Shown one piece after another: positions 41,158-50,265 of a DNA stretch of 64,000 bases. A program made the translations under genes and the position numbers. The notes below the pieces were generated by a model. The model was not told the origin of the DNA, ran no database searches, and worked only from the letters and a program-made list of their open reading frames with translations. This DNA is from JBFWVD01 sp050246915 (GTDB lineage: Bacteria; Actinomycetota; Acidimicrobiia; Acidimicrobiales; Ilumatobacteraceae): contig JBFWVD010000022.1 of assembly GCA_050246915.1 (NCBI GenBank), forward strand, positions 1-64,000, in the 5' to 3' direction. Every line of letters starts with the position of its first letter. The stretch's first letter is position 1.

Positions 41158-42312
41158 TCATGTCGTGAGCACCATCGCCCCGCATTGCGGGTACAGGCCG
41201 CTCGCCACCACCGCCACTTCAGCGTCGGGCACCTGCCGCGCATCTGCTTGTCCACGCAACTGCAAGATCGCCTCGTTGAGGAAGCTGATCCCGTGCAGGC
41301 GCCCTTCGGCGAGCTGACCGCCGGCGGTGTTCATCGGTGTGTCGCCGCCCGGCCCGATGCGGCTGCCGTCGCCGATCCACTCCCCGAACTCACCGATGCC
41401 GCAAAAGCCGAGCCCCTCGATCCACTGCACCATCACGTTGGTGAACCCGTCGTACACCTGCGCCACGTCCACATCGGCGACCGTCACCGACGATCGCTCC
41501 CACAGGCGCTTCGAACAGGTCGTCGTGCCGCCGTAGAGATAGTCGCTCCCGAACACCCAATCGACCTGACCACCGGTGCCGAACGACATCGAATCGACGA
41601 TCACCGGCTTCTGGCGGAGATCGCGAGCGCGCTCGGCAGTGGTGATGACGGTGGCCACCGAGCCGTTCACCGGGTAGTCGCAATCGAGCAGCCGCAGAGG
41701 GTCGACGATGTAACGCGACGCCAGATAGTCGTCCATGGTGAGCGGCTCGCGCAGCACGGCGCGCGGGTTGAGCCCCGCCCAGCGCCGGGCGTTCACGGCG
41801 ATGTGGCCGAAGTCTTCTTCGCCGCGCCCGTATTGGGCCATCCACCGTCGCTTGGCCAGGGCCATGTTGACGATGATCCCGCCGAGATAGCCGTACGGCA
41901 AGAGGTACTGACTCTGATCGGCGATGCGCTCGCCGCCTTGGGACACTCCCCCCATGTAGCCCGCCTCGCGGGTCAACGTTCGGAAGGAGACCACGGTTTC
42001 GCACACACCTGACGCCACGGCCATCACGCCAGTGAGCGGACCGGCGAGCCCCGATGGCCCCGACGCCATGATGTCGGCGAAGGCCGCGAGATCCTTCGCC
42101 CCGATCATGCGTGCCGTCTCTTGTGCTGTCGGAGAGTCGGGGCCGAACTTGTACTCGAAGATGCCATCGACATCGGCGCCCACGAGGCCGGCATCGCCCA
42201 ACGCTTCCATCACCGAGATGAAAGTCATGCGCCGGGGGTCGGCGATCGGATCGCGTGACAGCGGCGAGTAGCCCACACCCACGAGCGCCACATCACGCTG
42301 CAGCGATGTCAT
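41158..42312 (-). CDS. Thiolase-superfamily lipid-transfer protein (Ltp/SCP2-thiolase type)
   Basis: 384 residues, ATG 42312. Opens DVALVGVGYSPLSRDP. The position of the thiolase nucleophile reads IMASGPSGLAGPL with no Cys, as in Ltp-type proteins that do not do classical Claisen chemistry. The C-terminus contains AQVYDGFTNVMVQWIEGLG and GDTPMNTAGGQLAEGRLHGIS, matching the SCP2-thiolase end (N-x-x-G-G-x-x-x-x-G-H/R). Known partners of this type (Ltp2 with ChsH2-type DUF35) catalyse retro-aldol cleavage of steroid side chains. The following gene encodes exactly such a DUF35 protein. Confidence 0.87.
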   Translation of the reverse strand: MTSLQRDVALVGVGYSPLSRDPIADPRRMTFISVMEALGDAGLVGADVDGIFEYKFGPDSPTAQETARMIGAKDLAAFADIMASGPSGLAGPLTGVMAVASGVCETVVSFRTLTREAGYMGGVSQGGERIADQSQYLLPYGYLGGIIVNMALAKRRWMAQYGRGEEDFGHIAVNARRWAGLNPRAVLREPLTMDDYLASRYIVDPLRLLDCDYPVNGSVATVITTAERARDLRQKPVIVDSMSFGTGGQVDWVFGSDYLYGGTTTCSKRLWERSSVTVADVDVAQVYDGFTNVMVQWIEGLGFCGIGEFGEWIGDGSRIGPGGDTPMNTAGGQLAEGRLHGISFLNEAILQLRGQADARQVPDAEVAVVASGLYPQCGAMVLTT

Positions 42313-42743
42313 GACGCACTCCGCGCAGGGCGGAACTGAGGAATGGTCACATCGCCGCGATCATCGAAGGCGACCTCGACGGCCATGCCGACCTGAGCAC
42401 CATCGGGTCCCGCGTCGATGAGGTTCGTCAACATGAGCAACCCCGGTTGCTCCTCGAGTTCCACCAGCACCACCACGTACGGCAGATGGTCGGTGAAGCC
42501 GACGTGGAACAGGCGATCGACGGTGGCGTAGGAGTACACGGTGCCTCGCCCGCTCACCTGGGTGGGCACGGCATCTTGTGACTGGCAATGCACGCATGCC
42601 ACGTCGGGTGGGTACTGGAACAGTCCGCAGCTGCGGCACTTCTGCAACACCAGGCGGTGCTCTCGTGCCGCGTCCCAGTAGAAGCGATTGGTATCGTTGG
42701 GGGACGGCTGGGGTCGCAGATCAGCGGCGGGACCGCCGCTCAC
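42309..42743 (-). CDS. Zn-ribbon OB-fold protein (DUF35)
   Basis: Start set at GTG 42743, which overlaps the amidohydrolase stop as GTGA; longer upstream readings are shadows. 144 residues: NDTNRFYWDAAREHRLVLQ is the typical N-terminal helix, then a zinc ribbon CRSCGLFQYPPDVACVHC near residue 40, then an OB fold with VYSYATVDRLFHVGF and LPYVVVLVELEEQPGLLMLTN. DUF35 proteins bind acyl-CoA and pair with thiolase-like proteins. Its stop overlaps the Ltp-like gene's ATG (ATGA), so the complex is made stoichiometrically. Confidence 0.88.
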   Translation of the reverse strand: MSGGPAADLRPQPSPNDTNRFYWDAAREHRLVLQKCRSCGLFQYPPDVACVHCQSQDAVPTQVSGRGTVYSYATVDRLFHVGFTDHLPYVVVLVELEEQPGLLMLTNLIDAGPDGAQVGMAVEVAFDDRGDVTIPQFRPARSAS

Positions 42744-44020
42744 GACTTGGAGCCCGACATGACGGCGATGACCTCGCCCATCGTGGTGCCGTGTTTCGTC
42801 CGCTTGCCCTTGGCCTGGATGGAGGTGTCGTGGTCCGAAGCCAGCGCTCGCAGCGCGCCCACCGTGCAATTCTCCTTGCCCACGATCGCGAACGGGTCGT
42901 AGTCGAAGATGCGCATGGCGTTGAGATGGGTGATCTTGGCCACCGTCTCGGCATCGACACCGGCGAGGGCCTCGACCACCGACTCCGGCGATCGGGGCCA
43001 CGTGGAGTCGGAGTGCGGGTAGTCGCATTCCCAGGTGATGTTGTCCAGGTTCAGCTCGTTGCGCACCCGCAGACCGAACTCGTCAGAGATGAAGCAGGTG
43101 ACGACACGCTCGTTGAAGATCTCACTGGGCATCCGACCACCGAAGTCCTGGCCGGTCCACGCATGCTGCTGCTTGAACACGTAGTCGATGCGTTCGTTGA
43201 AGTACGGGATCCAGCCGATGCCACCTTCGGAGAGCGCAACGGTGAGCGTCGGGAACCGCTCGAAGATGTGCGACCACACGAGATCGGCCGCGGCTTGCAC
43301 GAGGTTCAACGGCGTCAACGTGTACAGCACATCGATGGGCGACTCCGGCGAGGTCACCACCAACTGCGATGACGAGCCGATGTGCATGCACACCACCACG
43401 CCTTCCTCAGCACACGCCGCCCACAACGGGTCCCAGGCCGTGGTGTGGATGCTCGGATAGCCGAGGTGATGCGGATTCTCCGAGAAGGTGATGGCGCGGC
43501 AACCCTTCTTGGCGACGCGACGCACCTCGGCGGCGGCCAGCGCCGGATCCCACAGCGCAGTGATCGCCACCGGGATGAACCGGCCCGGGTACGCACCGGC
43601 CCATCTCTCGATGTGCCAATCGTTGTAGGCCTGCAACGTGGCGAGGCCGAGTTCCTTGTCGGCGACGCGGGAGAACAACTGGCCGCAGAATCCAGGGAAG
43701 CTCGGGAAGTTGGCCGACCCCAGCACGCCGTTGGCGTTCATCTCCTTGACGCGCTCGTGGATGTCGTAGGTGCCCGGCCGGAGTTCGTCGAGTGAGGTGG
43801 GTTCCGTTCCCCATTCGGTACCGGGTCGTCCGGCCACGGCATTGATGGCGATGTTGGCGATCTCCTCGTTCTCGAAGCGCCACACGTAGGTGCCGTCATC
43901 CTTGCCAACCATGCGTGGAGCTCGGTCCTGGAACCGGCTGGGCAAGGCGCCCTCGAACAGATCAGGCGGCTCGATGAGATGGTCGTCCACGCTCACCAAG
44001 ATCAGGTCATCGGTGTTCAT
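42740..44020 (-). CDS. Amidohydrolase family 2 protein
   Basis: ATG 44020 with GGGGGG upstream gives 426 residues beginning MNTDDLILVSVDDHLIEPPD, carrying the D-x-H-x-x-x-P metal motif. Further ligands: VVCMHIGSSSQL near residue 215, and the C-terminal CDYPHSDSTWP with the catalytic Asp near 345. It is a close relative of the protein at 15674-16798 by layout (ACMSD-like, decarboxylase or hydrolase). The last 60 residues (IQAKGKRTKHGTTMGEVIAV) are an extension. It is the head of a coupled operon with the DUF35 and thiolase-like genes and is divergent from an IclR regulator that probably controls it. Confidence 0.87.
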   Translation of the reverse strand: MNTDDLILVSVDDHLIEPPDLFEGALPSRFQDRAPRMVGKDDGTYVWRFENEEIANIAINAVAGRPGTEWGTEPTSLDELRPGTYDIHERVKEMNANGVLGSANFPSFPGFCGQLFSRVADKELGLATLQAYNDWHIERWAGAYPGRFIPVAITALWDPALAAAEVRRVAKKGCRAITFSENPHHLGYPSIHTTAWDPLWAACAEEGVVVCMHIGSSSQLVVTSPESPIDVLYTLTPLNLVQAAADLVWSHIFERFPTLTVALSEGGIGWIPYFNERIDYVFKQQHAWTGQDFGGRMPSEIFNERVVTCFISDEFGLRVRNELNLDNITWECDYPHSDSTWPRSPESVVEALAGVDAETVAKITHLNAMRIFDYDPFAIVGKENCTVGALRALASDHDTSIQAKGKRTKHGTTMGEVIAVMSGSKS

Positions 44021-44054
44021 CGGTCCCCCCGGATCGCGATAGTCGCAGGACCGT

Positions 44055-44078
44055 TGTCGACACCTCGCGGCGTCGACA
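44055..44078. promoter_or_regulatory. Candidate IclR operator
   Basis: TGTCGAC and GTCGACA, perfectly inverted with a 10-base spacer, sit 35 bases upstream of the amidohydrolase start in the divergent region shared with the IclR gene. Position suits autoregulation plus operon control. GTCGAC is common in GC-rich DNA, so this is tentative. Confidence 0.35.
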
Positions 44079-44188
44079 CGGCAGTTGCGATCATGGTATT
44101 GATTTGCATAGGCCACGTCGATGGTTGCGTTATGCGAACGACGCGGCGAAGGGGACTCGGCCCAGGGAACTCAGCGCAGGGAGGGCTC

Positions 44189-45076
44189 ATGGTTGCCCGT
44201 CGCTCACCGCAGACGGAACGCATCGTGGGAATCATCAACCTCCTCACCGTCGACACCAGCGGCGCGGGGGTGACCCTGTCGGAGTTGGCCCGGCGGCTGC
44301 AGATCTCGAAGGCCACCTGCTATCCGATGCTCGAAGCGCTCACCCAAGCAGGCTTCTTGACGCGCCATCCGGCGCGAAAGACGTTCCACCTCGGCCCAGC
44401 GCTCATCGCCGCAGGCCAGGCCGCCGCCACCCAGAATCCGTTGTTCGAGCGGGCGCGCGACGCCATGGTCGAGTTGGGCCACACGCTCGATCTGACCGCG
44501 TGGTTGTGGAGCGAGGACGGTGATCAACTCCGCCTTGTCGATCAGGCCTGGCACTCACGCCGCGTCACGCCGTACATGCGAGTCGGCGAGTTGCTGCCGT
44601 TCACGCCGCCACGCGGCGCGGCGGTCGTCGCATGGGGTGACGAGCGGGCAGCGATCAGCTGGCTCAATCGAGGGCACATCGACGAGGCCGAGCGACCCGC
44701 CTACCTCGAACGGCTGGTGCAGGTGCGCGACACCGGCTATGTCGTGACGTTGGAGGATGTGCCCATCGACGTGGTCCGATCTCTGGCCGGCCGACTCGGT
44801 GATGCCATGACCCCGGACGATCGTGCACGGCTCCTGGAACTGCTCAACAACGAACTTCCAGGCGGACCGGGCGTCTTCCTCACCGTCGTCGATCCACGCG
44901 AGCGTTATTCCGTGCGATCGATCGAAGCGCCGGTCATGGCCAGCGACGGCACGGTGGCATTCACGCTGGGTGTCACGAACCTCCCGGCGATGCACGGCAA
45001 GGACGTGACCCAGGTGGGTGATCAAGTACGGGCAGCCGCCGTCGCGGCGTCACCGCACCGCGCCGGGGCGCGTTGA
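44189..45076 (+). CDS. IclR-family transcriptional regulator
   Basis: ATG 44189 with GGGAGG upstream; 295 residues. N-terminal winged helix: RIVGIINLLTVDTSGAGVTL, SELARRLQISKATCYPMLEAL, GFLTRHPARKTFHLGPALI. The C-terminal GAF-like effector domain starts near residue 85 and contains VGELLPFTPPRGAAVVAWGDE and SIEAPVMASDGTVAFTLGV. It is divergent from the amidohydrolase/DUF35/thiolase operon, the usual IclR arrangement, and 30 bases upstream of the mutase gene, so it may control both. Confidence 0.93.
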   Translation: MVARRSPQTERIVGIINLLTVDTSGAGVTLSELARRLQISKATCYPMLEALTQAGFLTRHPARKTFHLGPALIAAGQAAATQNPLFERARDAMVELGHTLDLTAWLWSEDGDQLRLVDQAWHSRRVTPYMRVGELLPFTPPRGAAVVAWGDERAAISWLNRGHIDEAERPAYLERLVQVRDTGYVVTLEDVPIDVVRSLAGRLGDAMTPDDRARLLELLNNELPGGPGVFLTVVDPRERYSVRSIEAPVMASDGTVAFTLGVTNLPAMHGKDVTQVGDQVRAAAVAASPHRAGAR

Positions 45077-45107
45077 CAGTCGACGTCGACGAGCCGATCA
45101 TGCGGTT

Positions 45108-46745
45108 GTGGCAACGGCCCGTGATGAGTGGCGAGCAGCGGCGAAATGCGCTCCGACGCGTGCCACGCAGTTCCGGACGTTCTCCGGAACACCGCTCGAT
45201 GGCGCATACGGTCCGCCCGATGGATCTGGCCCCTATCCCGGACAGTTCCCTTTCGGCCGTGGCCCGTATCCCACCATGTACCGCACGAAGTTGTGGACGA
45301 TGCGAATGTTCGCCGGATTCGGATCGGCCGGTGACACCAACCGTCGCTTCAAGGAACTGATCGCAGCGGGAGGCGACGGGCTCTCGACCGCGTTCGATGT
45401 GCCGACGCTCATGGGCATCGACTCCGACGACGCACTTGCCGCGGGCGAGGTCGGCCGCTGCGGCGTCGCCATCGACACGTTGGCCGATATGGCCGATCTC
45501 TATCGCGGTATCGATCTGAGCAAGACGACGACATCGCTCACCATCAACGCGCCGGCCGCGGTGATCATGGCGATGTTCATCGTGCAGGCCGAAGCAGCGG
45601 GCACGTCGCGGCGCGTGCTCGGCGGCACGTTGCAGAACGACATCTTGAAGGAGTACCAGGCGCAGAACGAGTACGTCTTCGGTCCACGCCCGTCGATGCG
45701 TCTGGTGCGCGACACCATCACGTTCGCCGCCGCGGAGATGCCCAGGTGGCATCCGGTCTCGGTGTCGGGCTACCACATCCGCGAGGCGGGCTCGACGGCC
45801 ATCCAAGAGGCAGCATTCACCCTCGCCAACGGGTTCGCCTACGTCGAATCCGCGATGGAGGCCGGCTGCGATGTGGATGCGTTCGCCCCCCAGCTGAGCT
45901 TCTTCTTCAACGCGCACATCGACTTCTTCGAGGAGATCGCCAAGTACCGCGCGGCCCGGCGCATCTGGGCGAAGTGGATGCGCGATCGGTACAAGGCCAA
46001 GGACCCGCGTTCGCAGCAGCTGCGATTCCATGCCCAGACCGCCGGCGTGTCGCTCACCGCGCAGCAGCCAGAGGTCAACGTGGTGCGCACCACGCTCGAA
46101 GCATTGGCGGCCGTGCTCGGGGGAACCCAGTCGTTGCACACCAACTCGATGGACGAGGCATTGTCCCTCCCCACCGAGCACGCGGCTCGCATCGCCCTGC
46201 GCACTCAGCAGGTGCTGGCGCACGAGAGCAATGTGGTGCACGTGGCCGATCCGCTCGGTGGGTCGTGGTTCATCGAGGCGCTCACCGACGATCTCGAAGC
46301 GGAGATCGAGTCGATGCTGGCCCAGATCGACCATCGCGGCCGAGGCTCGATGCTCGAAGGCGTTGTGGGCGGCATCGAGGACGGCTGGTTCCAGACCGCC
46401 ATCTCCCGATCTGCGTATGAACTCGAGCAACAACTCGAGCGAGGTGAACGGATCGTGGTCGGCGTGAACCAGTTCACCGAGACCGACGATCACCCCATCG
46501 ACACGCTCGTCATCGGCGCCGAGAGCGAGGCCCTCCAGATCGCTCGCCTCACCGAGGTGAAGCAGCAACGCGACGCCAACGCGGTGGCTCGTGCGCTCGA
46601 CGCCATACGGACCGTTGCCGCAGAGCCCCAGACGAACCTCATGCCCACGCTCATCGACGCGGTGTCCACCATGGCAACGGTAGGTGAGATCATGCGAGCG
46701 ATGGGCGACGTGTTCGGCGGCCACGAGCCCGATCGCAGCTTTTGA
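45108..46745 (+). CDS. Methylmalonyl-CoA mutase family, large (substrate-binding) subunit
   Basis: GTG 45108 is preferred; a longer frame to 45018 would overlap the IclR stop region. 545 residues: a TIM barrel without the C-terminal B12-binding domain (no D-x-H-x-x-G). Landmarks: YRTKLWTMRMFAGFGSA, STAFDVPTLMGIDSDD, TLQNDILKEYQAQNEYVF, PVSVSGYHIREAGS, GGTQSLHTNSMDEAL. The position after TMRM is Phe, as in isobutyryl-CoA mutase, where true methylmalonyl-CoA mutase has Tyr and 2-hydroxyisobutyryl-CoA mutase has Ile. The paired STAFD Ala also differs from the hydroxyisobutyryl type. A separate small B12 subunit must exist elsewhere; none is in this window. Confidence 0.87.
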   Translation: MATARDEWRAAAKCAPTRATQFRTFSGTPLDGAYGPPDGSGPYPGQFPFGRGPYPTMYRTKLWTMRMFAGFGSAGDTNRRFKELIAAGGDGLSTAFDVPTLMGIDSDDALAAGEVGRCGVAIDTLADMADLYRGIDLSKTTTSLTINAPAAVIMAMFIVQAEAAGTSRRVLGGTLQNDILKEYQAQNEYVFGPRPSMRLVRDTITFAAAEMPRWHPVSVSGYHIREAGSTAIQEAAFTLANGFAYVESAMEAGCDVDAFAPQLSFFFNAHIDFFEEIAKYRAARRIWAKWMRDRYKAKDPRSQQLRFHAQTAGVSLTAQQPEVNVVRTTLEALAAVLGGTQSLHTNSMDEALSLPTEHAARIALRTQQVLAHESNVVHVADPLGGSWFIEALTDDLEAEIESMLAQIDHRGRGSMLEGVVGGIEDGWFQTAISRSAYELEQQLERGERIVVGVNQFTETDDHPIDTLVIGAESEALQIARLTEVKQQRDANAVARALDAIRTVAAEPQTNLMPTLIDAVSTMATVGEIMRAMGDVFGGHEPDRSF

Positions 46746-46790
46746 TACTGGCGTCGCCGCGTCCCATGCCGTCCGGGCCGTGCACTCGAC

Positions 46791-48884
46791 TCAGAACTCG
46801 ACGAGCTTCCACATCGCTTGTGTGATGCCCTCGACCTGTGGCAGCACTGCATCTTCGAGGGTCGGCTCATAGGGAACCGGCACATCGAGCGCACCCACGC
46901 GCATCACTGGGGCATCGAGATCACAGAACAGCTCCTGCGCCGCCCACGCGGCGATCTCGCCGCCGAACCCGCCGCTGAGTGTGTCCTCGTGGACGACGAG
47001 CAGGCGGTTGGTGCGCTGCACCGACGCGGCCACGATGTCGGTGTCCCACGGCACGATGGTGCGCAGATCGATGACCTCCAGCTCGACCCCGTCGGCAGCC
47101 AACTGTTCGGCCGCCTCCAACGACCGTTGTACCGTTGCCCCCCACGTGACGACGGTGGCATCGTCGCCGCGGCGAGCGATTCGGCCCCGGCCGAACGGGA
47201 CCGTGAACGACGCCTCGGGGTAGGGATCCGATGCATAGGGCTGGCGGTAGAGGTGCTTGTGCTCGAGGAAGAGCACCGGGTCATCGCTGTCGAGAGCGGT
47301 GCGCAACAAGCCGGCCGCATCTCGCGCTCGCGACGGGAAGGCGATGAGCAAGCCGGGGCAATGAGCGAAGATCGACTCGCCCGATTGGCTGTGCCAGATG
47401 GCGCCGCCACGTAGGTAGCCACCGATGGGCACACGCACCACCATCGGAGCGTGGAAGCGGCCGTTGGTGCGCCAACGCAACGTGCCCACCGCGCTGCGCA
47501 GCTGCTGCATGGCAGGCCAGATGTAGTCGAAGAACTGAACCTCGGCCACAGGATGCAGGCCGCGGACCGCTTGGCCGAGCGCTCGTCCGACGATGTTCGC
47601 TTCGGCCAGCGGCGTGTTGTAGCAGCGGTCGGGCCCGAAGGTGCGCTGCAAACCGAACGTGATCCCGAACACCCCACCCTTGCCCGGCACCTCCCCCATC
47701 ACATGTTCGGGTGCATCGGCCACGTCCTCACCGAACACACGGATGCGGGCGTCGATGGCCATCCGCTCGTGCAGCACCTTGTTTATGGTGTCGGCCATGG
47801 TGACCGCCGGAGCATCGGCCGGACCAACCGGACCATCCCCGGCAGGGGCGTCAACCATCATTGACGCATCGACCAGCTGGGCGGTGACGCTCGCCGGATC
47901 GGGGCGTGGCGCAGCGAGCGCCCGCTTGGCCGCCAGCGACACCAACTGTCGCGCGTCCTCCGGCATCGCCGACACGTCGAGCCCGAACTCGGTGAGCAGG
48001 CGGGCCATGGCCAACAACGGGTCCCGGGCCGCTTCGGCAGCCAGATCGGCAGCAGTGCGGTACTTGCTCTGCGTGTCCTGTGCCGAGTGCGAGTAGGGGC
48101 GGGTGACCGAGGCGTGCAGCAACGCGGGCCCCTCGCCCTTGCGCAGCAGTGCTGTCAGCTCCGCCGCTGCTGTACGCACGGCGACGTAGTCACAACCGTC
48201 GACGGTCCGCACGGTGAGGCCGGGAAAGCCACTCACCAGTTGCGAGATCGGGGCGCTCTGTTGCTGGGCGACCGGCACCGATATGGCCCATCCGTTGTCG
48301 GCCACCACATAGAGCACCGGGAGCCGAAGCGTGCACGCCGAATTCAGACTCTCCCAGAACTCTCCTTCTGAGGTGCCGCCATCGCCGATGGTCACCACGG
48401 TGATCTCGTCGTCACGAGCGTCGAGATCGCCGAGATCGCCGAGATGCCGGTTGATGTATCGACCGGCCTCCGCGCACCCGATGGCCGGGAGGCACTGCAC
48501 CGCGATCGGGCTGGCAACGCTGAAAAGATGGCGCTCGGGCATGGCGAAGTGGCTCGGCATCTGACGCCCGCCCGATATCGGATCGGTGCCCGCACCCACC
48601 GAGGCCAACAGCATGTCGTCGGGGGTCATGCCGACGGCCAACGCCAGAGCGCGATCGCGGTAGTAGCCGAAGATCCAATCGTGTCCGGGGCGGATCGAGC
48701 GGGCCAGCGCCACGTGCAGGCATTCCATCCCAGCACCGGCGATCTGGAAGAACACCTGCCCTTGCTTCTGCAAGATGACCTCGCGGTCGTCGATGGCTCG
48801 CGAGATGCATGCGGTGCGATAGTCGGCGAGGAGCTCGTCGACGGTGATGCCGGGCGCCAGCTGCGCTCCGAGGTCAGAGCTCAT
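46791..48884 (-). CDS. 2-oxoacid dehydrogenase E1, fused alpha and beta subunits
   Basis: 697 residues, ATG 48884, overlapping the E2 stop by 11 bases. The alpha half (about 1-330) contains the thiamine-diphosphate motif TIGDGGTSEGEFWESLNSA...VVADNGWAIS near 165-195 and SHSAQDTQSKYRT. After an Ala/Pro-rich linker the beta half (about 365-697) contains VFGEDVADAPEHVMG, LAEANIVGRALGQAVRGL and VVTWGATVQRSLEAAEQL. It is the branched-chain/acetoin-like E1 fused in one chain. With the downstream-overlapping E2 it should make acyl-CoA from 2-oxoacids and transfer electrons through an E3 not found in the window. Confidence 0.93.
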   Translation of the reverse strand: MSSDLGAQLAPGITVDELLADYRTACISRAIDDREVILQKQGQVFFQIAGAGMECLHVALARSIRPGHDWIFGYYRDRALALAVGMTPDDMLLASVGAGTDPISGGRQMPSHFAMPERHLFSVASPIAVQCLPAIGCAEAGRYINRHLGDLGDLDARDDEITVVTIGDGGTSEGEFWESLNSACTLRLPVLYVVADNGWAISVPVAQQQSAPISQLVSGFPGLTVRTVDGCDYVAVRTAAAELTALLRKGEGPALLHASVTRPYSHSAQDTQSKYRTAADLAAEAARDPLLAMARLLTEFGLDVSAMPEDARQLVSLAAKRALAAPRPDPASVTAQLVDASMMVDAPAGDGPVGPADAPAVTMADTINKVLHERMAIDARIRVFGEDVADAPEHVMGEVPGKGGVFGITFGLQRTFGPDRCYNTPLAEANIVGRALGQAVRGLHPVAEVQFFDYIWPAMQQLRSAVGTLRWRTNGRFHAPMVVRVPIGGYLRGGAIWHSQSGESIFAHCPGLLIAFPSRARDAAGLLRTALDSDDPVLFLEHKHLYRQPYASDPYPEASFTVPFGRGRIARRGDDATVVTWGATVQRSLEAAEQLAADGVELEVIDLRTIVPWDTDIVAASVQRTNRLLVVHEDTLSGGFGGEIAAWAAQELFCDLDAPVMRVGALDVPVPYEPTLEDAVLPQVEGITQAMWKLVEF

Positions 48885-50163
48885 CGGACCACGACCTGTC
48901 TTCGAGGATCGATCGGACGCGGGCCAAGAACGCGGCGGCGTAGGCGCCGTCCACAGCCCGATGATCGAAGGTGAGGGTGAGGTTGCCCGTCGGGCGCACC
49001 GTGATGCCGTACCCGCCGCCTGCAGTGCCGACGGTCACCGGTCGCATGGCGATGCCATCGACGGCGAGGATCGCTGCTTGGGGATGATTGATGATGGGGA
49101 TCGACATCGAGGTGCCGAACTTGCCGACGTTGGTGATGGTGAACGTCCCGCCGTGCACATCATCAGCCGTGAGCGTGTGGTTGCGCGCCCGAACGCTGAT
49201 GTCGCCGATCGCGTCGGCCAGCGCGCGCAGCCGAAACCGTTGTGCCCCATGCACCACCGGGGTCACCAGTCCCTGGCTGTCCAGGTCGACAGCGAAGGCG
49301 AGATGCACGTGGCGATGCACGATGAGGTCGTCGTCTCGCACCGTGGCGTTGAGATGCGGGAACGCCCCGAGAGCATCGATGACAGCGCGGGACACGAACG
49401 GCAAGTACGTGAGATCAGTGTTCGATCGAGCCTCATCGACCCGGCCGTAGTCGACCTGCATGGACACGACCGCTTGGGCAGCTGACGACAACGAGCGCAT
49501 GAGATGGTCAGCGGTGACCTGGCGAATGTGCGTGAACGGCACGATCTCGTCGCCATCGTGGAGCTGATCGACGTCAGCTCTGGGTGCTGTGGGCTTCGCG
49601 GGGGTCTTCGGTTCCGATGACCGCGCCGATGTCGATGTCGGTGCCGGTGCCGGTGCCGGTGCCGGTGCCGGTGCCGGCACCGATACCGATGTCGCCGCGA
49701 GCACATCGTCACGGGTGATACGACCGCCTTCGCCGGTGCCGGCGATCGCATCCGCCGACAGCCCCCTATCGGCCAGCATGCGCCGCACCACCGGGGACAA
49801 GAAGGTCGTGCGATCAGCACGGACAGGGGCACCATGACGGTTCGCCGATCGCGGCGGTTCAGCGGACGGCGACTTTGCCGTGACGTTCGCCGCCGCCGCG
49901 ACGGGCGTCGCCGCCGCGACGGGCGTCCCCGCACCAACCGCGATGCGCGCCACCAGCGTGCCGACGGGGACCGTCGCGCCAGCAGGTACGAGCACCTCGC
50001 TGAGGACGCCCGAGACCGGAGAGGGCACATCGGAGTCGACCTTGTCGGTGGTGACCTCGAACAGCACCTCGTCCTCGTGCACCTCGTCGCCCGGCTGCTT
50101 GAACCAGGCGGTGACGGTGCCTTCGGTGACGCTCTCGCCCAACTGCGGCATGGTGATGTCCAT
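48874..50163 (-). CDS. 2-oxoacid dehydrogenase E2 (dihydrolipoyl acyltransferase)
   Basis: ATG 50163 has AGGAGG six bases upstream. 429 residues. One N-terminal lipoyl domain with lipoylated Lys in VTTDKVDSDVPSP near residue 42, a peripheral E1/E3-binding domain (FLSPVVRRMLADRGLSADAI, TGEGGRITRDDVLA) near 125-155, a Pro-Ala linker encoded by a hexanucleotide repeat, and a catalytic domain ending LTLTFDHRAVDGAYAA with the active His and Asp. Only one lipoyl domain. It is the first gene of an E2-E1 pair. Branched-chain 2-oxoacids are the likeliest substrate by E1 type. Confidence 0.93.
   Translation of the reverse strand: MDITMPQLGESVTEGTVTAWFKQPGDEVHEDEVLFEVTTDKVDSDVPSPVSGVLSEVLVPAGATVPVGTLVARIAVGAGTPVAAATPVAAAANVTAKSPSAEPPRSANRHGAPVRADRTTFLSPVVRRMLADRGLSADAIAGTGEGGRITRDDVLAATSVSVPAPAPAPAPAPAPTSTSARSSEPKTPAKPTAPRADVDQLHDGDEIVPFTHIRQVTADHLMRSLSSAAQAVVSMQVDYGRVDEARSNTDLTYLPFVSRAVIDALGAFPHLNATVRDDDLIVHRHVHLAFAVDLDSQGLVTPVVHGAQRFRLRALADAIGDISVRARNHTLTADDVHGGTFTITNVGKFGTSMSIPIINHPQAAILAVDGIAMRPVTVGTAGGGYGITVRPTGNLTLTFDHRAVDGAYAAAFLARVRSILEDRSWSDEL
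49640..49675. repeat. GGTGCC hexanucleotide repeat, six copies
   Basis: Six perfect tandem copies inside the E2 gene. On the minus strand they encode the Pro-Ala linker between binding and catalytic domains. Length change in 6-base steps keeps frame. Confidence 0.95.
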
Positions 50164-50265
50164 CACCGACCTCCTCGGACCTACGAGGTCAGGCTACCCA
50201 CGTTCAGACGGGGCAAATCACCGCTGTCCGAGGATCTTCAGCGGTGCCGTCAGCTTGACGCGCAC

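Noticed and set aside
44973..46724. 583-codon open frame on the minus strand
   Set aside because: Antisense to the mutase gene, whose protein is clearly real by family motifs.
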